Shown here piece after piece: positions 8,100-14,742 of a stretch of DNA of 15,215 nt. The DNA comes from Gammaproteobacteria bacterium UBA2955 (GTDB taxonomy: Bacteria; Pseudomonadota; Gammaproteobacteria; Pseudomonadales; Azotimanducaceae). Position 1 is the first letter of the stretch, and the number at the start of each line of letters is the position of its first letter. Below the pieces are notes generated by a model that saw only the letters and a program-made list of their open reading frames with translations, was not told the origin of the DNA and did not search any database. The position numbers were made by a program, and so were the translations under genes. The stretch is from positions 1-15,215 of the forward strand of contig DEBN01000181.1 in NCBI GenBank assembly GCA_002348825.1, written 5' to 3'.

Positions 8100-8621
8100 T
8101 TGAGCGCAATTAAAGCCATGCCAAATCTTATCTGTGCCATTCTCACCATATCCGATACGCGAACACTCGCTAACGACAAATCTGGGGATCTATTGAACGA
8201 TTTTATGCTCGCAGATAAACACACAGTGGCCGCTCGCGAAATCGTCAAAGACGATATCTATGCAATCCGCGCCGTTGTCTCGAAGTGGATTGTGGACGAC
8301 CTCATAAACGTGATCGTGACGACCGGTGGAACCGGTTTTACCGGCCGCGACAGCACGCCCGAGGCTTTGACACCGCTCTTTGATAAACACATCGAAGGCT
8401 TCGGCGAGTTGTTTCGACAAATTTCCTACAGCGAAATCGGCACTTCGACCATCCAATCTCGGGCATTGGGCGGACTCGCCAATGGCACGCTTATTTTCAG
8501 TCTTCCAGGCTCGTCAGGCGCCGTTACTACTGGCTGGAACAGCATCTTGCACAACCAGTTAGATATCGATTTTCGACCGTGTAATTTCGCCGAACTGATC
8601 CCGCGATTCGCCGAGCGCTGA
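8100..8621 (+). CDS. moaB: MoaB/Mog-family molybdenum cofactor protein
   Basis: The 173-residue product matches MoaB closely. Residues 10-20 give the first strand (ICAILTISDTR), residues 50-64 (KDDIYAIRAVVSKWI) follow the family pattern, and the molybdopterin-binding motif is TTGGTGFTGRDSTPEAL (74-90). IGTSTIQSRALGG (113-125) and SLPGSSGAV (134-142) are further signatures. The C-terminus DFRPCNF matches the E. coli ending (ARTRPCNF, from memory). The Mog/MoaB fold adenylylates molybdopterin before metal insertion, though E. coli MoaB itself has no clear essential role. The longest reading uses TTG at 8100, directly after an in-frame TAG; ATG at 8118 (MPNLICAIL) is equally plausible, and neither has a good ribosome binding site. 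No other cofactor gene is in the window. It stands between two acyl-CoA enzymes, an odd position that may only reflect convenient transcription. Confidence 0.88.
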   Translation: MSAIKAMPNLICAILTISDTRTLANDKSGDLLNDFMLADKHTVAAREIVKDDIYAIRAVVSKWIVDDLINVIVTTGGTGFTGRDSTPEALTPLFDKHIEGFGELFRQISYSEIGTSTIQSRALGGLANGTLIFSLPGSSGAVTTGWNSILHNQLDIDFRPCNFAELIPRFAER

Positions 8622-8634
8622 CATCGACAGCAAC

Positions 8635-8649
8635 TCGCGCGCCGCGCGA
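8635..8649 (+). terminator. GC-rich hairpin after moaB (weak terminator candidate)
   Basis: TCGCGC (8635-8640) and GCGCGA (8644-8649) form a six-base-pair GC stem around GCC, 13 bases after the moaB stop. TTTT follows only at 8656-8659, after a six-base gap, so it would be a weak intrinsic terminator at best. It could instead be a dyad regulatory site before the thiolase. Confidence 0.3.
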
Positions 8650-8656
8650 CCAACGT

Positions 8657-8668
8657 TTTAGCCATTTG
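8657..8668. repeat. 12-base repeated box, copy 2 (before thiolase)
   Basis: This is the second exact copy of TTTAGCCATTTG. Here the context forms a dyad, AGCC-ATTT-GGCT (8660-8671), and its right arm coincides with the candidate -35 hexamer of the thiolase promoter. A protein bound here could block that promoter. In copy 1 the right arm reads GCCT, so the dyad is imperfect there. Confidence 0.35.
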
Positions 8669-8694
8669 GCTTATCGGGTCTCTACCATGGTAAT
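8666..8694 (+). promoter_or_regulatory. Candidate promoter for thiolase-fabY
   Basis: TTGGCT (8666-8671) as -35 and GGTAAT (8689-8694) as -10 are separated by 17 bases; each matches four of six consensus positions. The start point would be near 8701, leaving a leader of about 24 bases with a strong ribosome binding site. The -35 box overlaps the repeated 12-base box. Read-through from moaB is also possible. Confidence 0.35.
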
Positions 8695-8711
8695 CTGCGA
8701 CGCAAATCTTC

Positions 8712-8716
8712 AGGAG
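8712..8716 (+). promoter_or_regulatory. Ribosome binding site deciding the thiolase GTG start
   Basis: AGGAG lies eight bases before the GTG at 8725 and is one of the strongest Shine-Dalgarno matches in the window. It fixes the non-ATG start, and the protein then begins SSEVYIVGAARTPVG exactly as thiolases do. Confidence 0.8.
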
Positions 8717-8724
8717 CAAGAGCC

Positions 8725-9888
8725 GTGAGTTCAGAGGTATATATTGTTGGCGCAGCGCGCACACCGGTGGGCAGTTTCCAGGGTGCGCTGGCGAATCAAA
8801 GCGCACCGCAGCTTGGTGCACACGCAATCGCCGCGGCGATCAGTCAGGCAGGCATAGACGCCTCCGGCATCGACGAAGTGATCATGGGCAATGTGGTGAG
8901 CGCCGGACTTAAGCAAGCACCTGCTCGACAAGCCATGCGACAGGCGGAACTGCCGGACAGTTGCGGCGCCACGACCATCAACAAGGTATGTGGTTCAGGT
9001 ATGAAAGCAACCATGCTGGCTACTGATTTGATCCGCGCGGGCAGCGCTAACACAGTCGTGGCAGGCGGCATGGAGAGCATGAGTAACGCGCCGTTTTTAG
9101 TCGACAAAGCTCGCGCCGGGCTGCGGATGGGGCATTCGCAAATGCTTGATGCACTGTTCACCGATGGCTTAGAGGATGCGGAAACCGGCGGCTCCATGGG
9201 ATCATTCGCCCAGAACACCGCCGATCAACATCAACTTACCCGCGAAGCTATGGACAGTTATGCCATCGAATCGGTGAAGCGCGCTCGCAGCGCCATCGCA
9301 AACAGATCACTGGCAAACGAAATTGCGCCGCTGGAGATCGACGGAGCCACCGTTGAAGACGATGAACAGCCTGGGCGCGCAAAAATCGATCGCATTCCAA
9401 CGCTGCGACCGGCGTTCAAAGCCGATGGCACCATCACCGCAGCGAACGCATCATCGATCTCGGATGGCGCGTCAGCTTTAGTGCTAGCCAATGGCGCAGC
9501 GCTTGGGGAACGCGAACCCCTAGCGGAAATAATCGGGCACGCGACCCACTCCATTCATCCTAGCGAATTCACCTTGGCACCTATAGGCGCGATTCAGAAA
9601 CTCGTCGAAAAAGTCGGCTGGGATTTGGCGACCGTGGATCTGTTCGAGATCAATGAGGCGTTCGCAATGGTAACCATGCTTACTATCCAAGAACTCGGGC
9701 TTGATCCGGCGCGCGTTAACGTCCACGGGGGCGCCTGTGCTCAAGGCCACCCCATCGGATCAACCGGCAGCCGACTCATTGTGACATTGGCTCATGCTAT
9801 GAAAAATCAGGGCAAGCAGCGGGGTATCGCGGCACTCTGCATCGGCGGTGGCGAGGCCACTGCGATTGCGTTAGAGAGAACCCATTAA
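8725..9888 (+). CDS. Acetyl-CoA C-acetyltransferase (thiolase)
   Basis: The 387-residue length is typical of thiolases, which either join two acetyl-CoA into acetoacetyl-CoA or cleave 3-ketoacyl-CoA. The active-site residues are present: nucleophile Cys89 in NKVCGSGMKA, Asn310-Glu311 in NEAFA, His342 in GGACAQGHPIGSTG and Cys372 in CIGGGEA. Cys89 has the same number as in the well-studied Zoogloea enzyme. The pattern, including GGMESMSNAPF (114-124) and the NASSISDGASALVL block, fits the biosynthetic acetoacetyl-CoA type better than FadA. The last motif reads CIGGGEA where most family members have a glycine at the seventh position (CxGGGxG), a mild deviation near the catalytic loop. fabY starts 52 bases downstream, so they probably share an operon. 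The preferred chain length cannot be fixed from sequence alone. Confidence 0.92.
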   Translation: MSSEVYIVGAARTPVGSFQGALANQSAPQLGAHAIAAAISQAGIDASGIDEVIMGNVVSAGLKQAPARQAMRQAELPDSCGATTINKVCGSGMKATMLATDLIRAGSANTVVAGGMESMSNAPFLVDKARAGLRMGHSQMLDALFTDGLEDAETGGSMGSFAQNTADQHQLTREAMDSYAIESVKRARSAIANRSLANEIAPLEIDGATVEDDEQPGRAKIDRIPTLRPAFKADGTITAANASSISDGASALVLANGAALGEREPLAEIIGHATHSIHPSEFTLAPIGAIQKLVEKVGWDLATVDLFEINEAFAMVTMLTIQELGLDPARVNVHGGACAQGHPIGSTGSRLIVTLAHAMKNQGKQRGIAALCIGGGEATAIALERTH

Positions 9889-9929
9889 GACCGGGCGCCG
9901 AACTATGCACATCGGCCACGCCAACTACT

Positions 9930-9934
9930 GAGGG
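9930..9934 (+). promoter_or_regulatory. Ribosome binding site deciding the fabY TTG start
   Basis: GAGGG sits six bases before the TTG at 9941. It supports that rare start, after which the protein reaches the conserved PVIVGCGGINAAGR within eleven residues, as expected for the family. Confidence 0.7.
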
Positions 9935-9940
9935 ATTATT

Positions 9941-11812
9941 TTGAGCACACCAGGCAAAAATACACCGCTTCCGGTTATTGTTGGCTGCGGCGGCATCAAT
10001 GCTGCCGGTCGAATCAGTGGCCATCACGCGTACCGACGCATGGTCCTCGACGCCTTGCCCGTTGCAGCGCAGGAACGCACCTACAAAAGCTTGGCCGAGC
10101 TTATGGGCAGTGGCACCGCTGCGGCGTTGACCGCTGCTGACAAACGCTACATTCGCGACCATACGCTGATTCGTCGCATCGAAAATTTCGATGCCGAAGC
10201 CGTACTTTGGCAGTCGGCCCTGAAAATGACGGGCACCAATGATGGCGGGTTATGTTTTATAACCGCAAAACGCCAGTTGCCCGCGTTAATACCCGAGGAC
10301 TGGACGCTCACCGATCTTGGGAACAACGAGGTAAAAGTCGAGTGCAGCACCCCGCTGAACACTATGCTCCCGGAACTGCGCCCCTCTAAGGTGACCAGCG
10401 CAGGCCAGTTACCTACCGGCTTTGACCCTGCTGCACTGTACGCTAGCCGTAACCATCCGCGCGGTCTACAAATGACGGTTTATGGCGCTTCTGACACGTT
10501 GCGATCAACCGGCTTCAGCGTGGAGCAACTCAAGACCATGGTGGCACCCGACGAGTTTGCTGTGTACTCGGGTTCGGCGATGGGCCAGCTCGACGCAGAT
10601 GGCTATGCGGGCCTGCTGCAAAACCCCGTTATTGGTAAACGCCCATCATCGAAACACTGTGCATTGGGTCTCCCCGAGATGCCTGGGGATTTTGTGAACG
10701 CCTATGTGTTGGGCTCCGTCGGCGAAACAGCAGGCATTATCGGCGCCTGCGCAACCTTCCTTTACAACGTCAAACGAGGCATGGACGATATTCGCTGCGG
10801 CGATAAACGCATCGTTATCGTTGGCAATTCTGAGGCGCCGGTACAACCACATGTTATCGAGGGTTATCGGGTAATGGGCGCGCTGGCAGAGGACGAGGAA
10901 CTGATGAAGCTCGACGCGAGCGATCACTGTGACAACCGTCGCGCCTGCCGACCGTTTTCTTCCAATGCCGGCTTCACGGTCGCCGAGGCCTCCGTTTGGA
11001 TCGTGCTCATGGATGACGAATTGGCCATACAACACGGCGCTCGAATAATGGGTTCGGTGGGCGATGTATTTGTAAACGCGGACGGTTACAAAAAATCCAT
11101 CCCCGGCCCGGGCATTGGTAATTATCTGACAGTTGCCAAAGCGGTGGCATCGGCCCGCGCCATACTTGGTGAAGAAGGCCTGCGTGATGGTACATATATG
11201 CAGGCTCACGGCACTGGCACGCCACAAAACCGTGTGACCGAGTCGCATATCCTCAACGAGGTGGCGCAACAATTCGGTCTTCAACGCTGGCTGGTTGGTG
11301 CGATTAAATGCTACGTTGGCCACTCCATGGCACCAGCTGGGGGTGAACAACTGGCTGCAATTCTTGGCGCTTGGCAGGACGGCTGGGTACCCGGCATTAC
11401 CACCATCGATCACATCGCCGAAGATGTTCATCAGGATCATTTGCACCTGCCGATGGAGCACGTGGCAATCGAACCCGAGGCAAAACCCGGCGCTTTTGTT
11501 AATTCCAAGGGTTTCGGCGGCAATAACGCAACAGGCTTATTTTTGTCCCCTCAACATACCCTCGAGATGTTGCGAAAACGCTGGGGCAAAGACCGACTAT
11601 TGGAACTTCAGCGCAAGCAGGAAGCGGTGGAAGCACGCGCCCAAGACTACGATGCCAACGCCGACAATGGTTCAATCGCGCCGATTTATGAGTTCGGAGA
11701 GGGGGTTGTCGATGGCGAGGACTTAGAGATCGACGACAGCAAAATATCTATACCGGGCTTCCCTAACCCGGTCGACCTGAACATCGCTAATCCATATGAA
11801 GACATGAGCTAA
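9941..11812 (+). CDS. fabY: FabY-type beta-ketoacyl-ACP synthase
   Basis: The 623-residue protein is much longer than FabB, FabF or FabH and matches FabY of P. aeruginosa (PA5174, about 630 residues), which condenses acetyl-CoA with malonyl-ACP to start fatty-acid synthesis in place of FabH. Shared landmarks recalled from PA5174 are the opening PVIVGCGGINAAGR, SAGQLPTGFDP (153-163), NHPRGLQM (171-178), YVLGSVG (255-261), FVNADGYKKSI (377-387) and VNSKGFGGNNATG (520-532). The ketosynthase active site is intact: Cys270 in GACATFLYN, His423 in QAHGTGTP, Lys456 and His461 in KCYVGHS. About 150 N-terminal residues precede the thiolase-fold core, and a charged C-terminal tail (540-623) ends in PGFPNPVD, as in PA5174. 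The TTG start is supported by GAGGG upstream. The acetyl-CoA-using thiolase just upstream and the fused carboxylase two genes away suit a role in chain initiation. No FabH or acyl-carrier protein is in the window. Confidence 0.92.
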   Translation: MSTPGKNTPLPVIVGCGGINAAGRISGHHAYRRMVLDALPVAAQERTYKSLAELMGSGTAAALTAADKRYIRDHTLIRRIENFDAEAVLWQSALKMTGTNDGGLCFITAKRQLPALIPEDWTLTDLGNNEVKVECSTPLNTMLPELRPSKVTSAGQLPTGFDPAALYASRNHPRGLQMTVYGASDTLRSTGFSVEQLKTMVAPDEFAVYSGSAMGQLDADGYAGLLQNPVIGKRPSSKHCALGLPEMPGDFVNAYVLGSVGETAGIIGACATFLYNVKRGMDDIRCGDKRIVIVGNSEAPVQPHVIEGYRVMGALAEDEELMKLDASDHCDNRRACRPFSSNAGFTVAEASVWIVLMDDELAIQHGARIMGSVGDVFVNADGYKKSIPGPGIGNYLTVAKAVASARAILGEEGLRDGTYMQAHGTGTPQNRVTESHILNEVAQQFGLQRWLVGAIKCYVGHSMAPAGGEQLAAILGAWQDGWVPGITTIDHIAEDVHQDHLHLPMEHVAIEPEAKPGAFVNSKGFGGNNATGLFLSPQHTLEMLRKRWGKDRLLELQRKQEAVEARAQDYDANADNGSIAPIYEFGEGVVDGEDLEIDDSKISIPGFPNPVDLNIANPYEDMS

Positions 11813-11848
11813 TTTTGTCTGTGCCCTATCGGCGACGTTTCTAAACCC

Positions 11849-12637
11849 TCAATGCAGTGTTCTGGGTTGCCACTGCAGTTGCTCAAGGCGTCGCTCAGCC
11901 TGCTGCGCCAAGGTGGGTGGCGGCGACATTTGCAAACAGATCGTATACGCTTGCTGCGCTTGTAATGGCTGCTCCATTTGCAGCAAGCATTCGCCACGCT
12001 CGAAGTGCAAGGCCGCCTGCGCAGTCTCATCAATGGTTTCCACAGCTAATTGACACTCCAGAATATCCAATGCGCCGGACCAATTCTGCGCCTGTGCGTA
12101 CTGGATTTTGACGTTATTCAGCATCCTCAAGCCAAACACACTGGTGGGCGTCGGCCGCAGCACGTCTTGCACCTCTTCTGCGCTTAATTTCGCCTCAAAC
12201 TCCTGTTTTTGCAGCCTACGCAGTGACAACGGGTCGGCTACCCGACCCTCTATCGAAACTAAAAAGTGCCCCGGGTAATTGATGCCGTGAGCAGCTATGC
12301 CACAACGCCGTGCCGCTTCTATAAGCACCGAAGCCACCGTTATTGGTAATCCTTGACGCTGAGCCAATACCCATTGCAGATTGCTATGACTTAAATCGAC
12401 AGCACCCGGACGTTGGTTACCAAAGCCAACTTCACGAAAGAAACCCAACAAACAGTCCACATCCACTGGCATGCGCTCTTCGAGAGGTGCAATGAGCGCT
12501 GCAAAATGCCGCTGGAGATCTACGCGATCAATCTCGGGATCGATAACCTCGCTCACCAACAGCGCCATCAAAAACTCGCCGCCATCCGCCGCCGCGGCGT
12601 TTTTCAGACGTTGCTTTAACTCGTCGGAGGTTGACAT
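11849..12637 (-). CDS. SirB1 / transglutaminase-like protein with TPR-like C-terminus
   Basis: This 262-residue cytoplasmic protein has no signal peptide. Residues 60-160 match the SirB1 N-terminal transglutaminase-like domain (PF13369): SNLQWVLAQRQGLPITVASVLIEAARRCG followed by INYPGHFLV, which aligns with the family pattern of a leader block and a conserved PGHF. The usual transglutaminase cysteine is not obvious, as in much of this family, so catalysis is doubtful. Residues 185-255 form helices of tetratricopeptide type (WSGALDILECQLAV, AALHFERGECLLQMEQPLQAQQAY), suggesting protein binding. The ATG at 12637 lies seven bases after the prfC stop, so it is co-transcribed with prfC. SirB1 was named from a Salmonella invasion regulator locus, but its biochemical role is not settled and I assign none. 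It converges on fabY with 36 bases between them and no clear terminator. Confidence 0.82.
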   Translation of the reverse strand: MSTSDELKQRLKNAAAADGGEFLMALLVSEVIDPEIDRVDLQRHFAALIAPLEERMPVDVDCLLGFFREVGFGNQRPGAVDLSHSNLQWVLAQRQGLPITVASVLIEAARRCGIAAHGINYPGHFLVSIEGRVADPLSLRRLQKQEFEAKLSAEEVQDVLRPTPTSVFGLRMLNNVKIQYAQAQNWSGALDILECQLAVETIDETAQAALHFERGECLLQMEQPLQAQQAYTICLQMSPPPTLAQQAERRLEQLQWQPRTLH

Positions 12638-12644
12638 AAAGCAG

Positions 12645-14216
12645 TCAGTGCTCGCGCGTCTTGCTAAAGATAATGTCCGGCCAGCGATCCTCTACTACTT
12701 GCAGATTCACTCGGCTGGTCGCCAAGTAGGTCAAATAACCACCGCCATCAATCGCAAGGTTTTCCTGATTTTTGTCACGGAAATCACCGAGCATTTTTTC
12801 GTCATCACAACGCACCCAGCGGGCGGTATAGGTGGAAGAATTTTCCCAGATGCACTCTGCTCGATATTCGTCACGGAGCCGGAACGCGACTAAATCAAAC
12901 TGCAGCACGCCCACTGCCCCCACGACCAGTTCGTTCTTAGTCAGCGGCTTGAAGACTTGCGTCGCGCCTTCTTCCGCCAACTGCTGAATACCCTTCTCTA
13001 ACTGTTTCGAGCGCAACGGATCTTTCACGCGAACGCGCCGGAACAACTCAGGGGCGAAATTCGGTATACCGATAAACCGATGTACTTCCCCCTCGGAGAA
13101 CGCATCACCAATTTGGATCGTACCGTGATTGTGTAAACCGATGATGTCGCCGGCAAAGGCCTGCTCGGTCTGAACGCGGTCACCCGCCATAAACGTCACC
13201 GCGTCAGCCACTTTGATGTCTTTACCCAGACGTAAATGGCGCATTTTCATACCCTGACGATAGGTTCCCGAACAAATGCGTAAAAAAGCTATCCGGTCCC
13301 GGTGATTGGGGTCCATATTGGCCTGTATTTTAAACACAAAACCGCTGAACGCCGGCTCGTCAGGCAACACCTCGCGGCTTTCGGTCGCACGTTGCTGCGG
13401 TGGCGGCGCAAGCTCCACAAAACCGTCAAGCATCTGATTGACCCCAAAATTACCCAGCGCAGTTCCGAAATAGACCGGACTCAACGTCGCCGCTTCAAAG
13501 TCCTCCTGAACATAACTGTGGCTGGCCCCCTGCACCAATTCAATCTCGTCGACAAAATCGTGGTACGAATCACCCAGATAGGTCCTCGCGGCGTCGCTGT
13601 GCAAGCCGTCAATGACCGAAAAATCATGGACATGATGGCCATGGCCTTGGGCGTAACAAACAATCTGGTCTTTCGCGAAGTCGTATATCCCTTTGAAATT
13701 TTGACCACGGTCGATAGGCCAATTCATGGGCGCGCATTGGACCTGCAAGATGTCTTCGATTTCATCCAGTACCTCAATTGGGTCGCGTATTTCTCGATCC
13801 AACTTGTTGATAAAGGTAATAATCGGCGTGTCGCGCAATCGACACACCTCCATCAGTTTGATGGTACGCGGTTCCACGCCTTTGGCGCCGTCGATCACCA
13901 TCAGCGCCGAATCGACAGCAGTCAATGTGCGGTAGGTGTCCTCGGAAAAATCCTCGTGGCCGGGCGTGTCCAGCAAGTTGACCATGCGATGGTTGTAGGG
14001 GAACTGCATCACCGACGTCGTCACCGAAATGCCTCGCTCCTGCTCCATGGTCATCCAATCCGAGGTTGCATGGCGATCAGATTTTCTAGATTTGACTGTA
14101 CCCGCCAATTTAATCGCGCCACCAAACAGCAACAGCTTTTCCGTCATGGTGGTTTTACCCGCATCCGGGTGAGAAATAATCGCGAAGGTTCGCCGGTTAC
14201 TTGCAGAATCGGTCAC
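12645..14216 (-). CDS. prfC: Peptide chain release factor 3 (RF3)
   Basis: RF3 is a ribosome-binding GTPase that removes RF1 and RF2 after termination. The 523-residue length is close to the E. coli 529. GTPase motifs are in order: G1 SHPDAGKTT (15-23), switch I region [22 protein letters not shown] (48-69), G3 DTPGHEDF (83-90) and G4 NKLD (137-140), followed by [14 protein letters not shown]. Domain II and III signatures include [21 protein letters not shown] and [16 protein letters not shown]. The GTG at 14216 is used; [16 protein letters not shown] fits the family, though no Shine-Dalgarno is visible and a small hairpin (14226-14240) sits just upstream. It follows rimI by 56 bases and precedes the SirB1-like gene by seven. 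Confidence 0.97.
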   Translation of the reverse strand: MTDSASNRRTFAIISHPDAGKTTMTEKLLLFGGAIKLAGTVKSRKSDRHATSDWMTMEQERGISVTTSVMQFPYNHRMVNLLDTPGHEDFSEDTYRTLTAVDSALMVIDGAKGVEPRTIKLMEVCRLRDTPIITFINKLDREIRDPIEVLDEIEDILQVQCAPMNWPIDRGQNFKGIYDFAKDQIVCYAQGHGHHVHDFSVIDGLHSDAARTYLGDSYHDFVDEIELVQGASHSYVQEDFEAATLSPVYFGTALGNFGVNQMLDGFVELAPPPQQRATESREVLPDEPAFSGFVFKIQANMDPNHRDRIAFLRICSGTYRQGMKMRHLRLGKDIKVADAVTFMAGDRVQTEQAFAGDIIGLHNHGTIQIGDAFSEGEVHRFIGIPNFAPELFRRVRVKDPLRSKQLEKGIQQLAEEGATQVFKPLTKNELVVGAVGVLQFDLVAFRLRDEYRAECIWENSSTYTARWVRCDDEKMLGDFRDKNQENLAIDGGGYLTYLATSRVNLQVVEDRWPDIIFSKTREH

Positions 14217-14225
14217 AACTTTAGG

Positions 14226-14240
14226 CTTTGTTTAGCAAAG
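14226..14240 (-). repeat. Small inverted repeat before prfC
   Basis: CTTTG-TTTAG-CAAAG is a perfect five-base-pair dyad with a five-base loop, ten bases upstream of the prfC GTG. It is A/T-rich and weak. It could affect initiation or be chance. Confidence 0.3.
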
Positions 14241-14246
14241 CGGCGC

Positions 14247-14252
14247 AGTATA
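14247..14252 (-). promoter_or_regulatory. Candidate -10 box for prfC
   Basis: Read on the minus strand this is TATACT, a five-of-six match to the -10 consensus. It lies about 30 bases before the prfC start in the 56-base gap after rimI. The best -35 (TTAGTA, 18 bases away) is poor, so this would be weak or need an activator; prfC may simply be read through from rimI. Confidence 0.3.
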
Positions 14253-14272
14253 CGGAGCTTTAGTCTGCGGTA

Positions 14273-14734
14273 CTAACATTCGAGCGTACATTCCAAAAGA
14301 TTCAGGGCCATGCAAACGGCATCTTCACGATTCAGGACTCCCGGGTAGTAATCCTTGCGAATCCCGATCTGTCGAAAGCCAACGGATCGGTAAAGACTGA
14401 TCGCGCGACCATTGCCGGCGCGAACCTCAAGAAACATCTTGTCTGCGCCCATCTCGAGAGCCCGCCGACACGCGCCTCTCAATAGCAGTCGCCCCAAGCC
14501 GCGACCTTGCTGATCAAGCCCAATGCACATGTTCAGCAGATGCGATTCCCCAACCCCACTACTCACCATCGCGACACCCAGCAACTGTGTGCCCTCACAC
14601 AGGCCACCTCCCCAATAGCCAGCGTCCAAGCTATCCGTATACATTTTTTCCGTCCAGGGAAATGCGGTAGCCTCGCGTTCAAGCGCTACCACGTCGGGAA
14701 TCTGTCGCCGCATGAGCGGCTTAACAACGATCAT
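14273..14734 (-). CDS. rimI: Ribosomal protein S18 alanine N-acetyltransferase RimI
   Basis: RimI is a GNAT-fold enzyme that acetylates the N-terminal alanine of ribosomal protein S18 using acetyl-CoA. The 153-residue protein fits the family. The acetyl-CoA pyrophosphate loop is QQGRGLGRLL (75-84). The catalytic residues fall at the same numbers as in E. coli: Glu103 in FLEVRAGN and Tyr115 in AISLYRSVGF. Other shared blocks are ATAFPWTEK (22-30) and KDYYPG with REDAV. The start is ATG at 14734, eight bases after the stop of the holD-like gene, so these form one transcription unit. The C-terminus ends in LECTLEC, slightly longer than E. coli RimI. The holD-rimI-prfC order agrees with the E. 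coli region. Confidence 0.93.
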   Translation of the reverse strand: MIVVKPLMRRQIPDVVALEREATAFPWTEKMYTDSLDAGYWGGGLCEGTQLLGVAMVSSGVGESHLLNMCIGLDQQGRGLGRLLLRGACRRALEMGADKMFLEVRAGNGRAISLYRSVGFRQIGIRKDYYPGVLNREDAVCMALNLLECTLEC

Positions 14735-14742
14735 GGCAACGC

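Noticed and set aside
8426..8827. 133-residue minus-strand frame opposite the moaB end and thiolase start
   Set aside because: It spans two well-supported plus-strand genes and their promoter gap and has no recognisable motif.
10646..11461. 271-residue open frame on the minus strand opposite fabY
   Set aside because: It is antisense to the conserved ketosynthase core, with Cys/His-rich composition typical of a reverse-frame artefact.
11813..11848. Search for a bidirectional terminator between fabY and the SirB1-like gene
   Set aside because: The 36 bases hold TTTT at the fabY end but no stem of useful length in either direction.
13302..14276. Long open frame (324 residues) on the plus strand opposite prfC
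   Set aside because: It lies almost wholly antisense to a clear RF3 gene, is rich in Arg and His as expected from a shadow frame, and matches no family I know.
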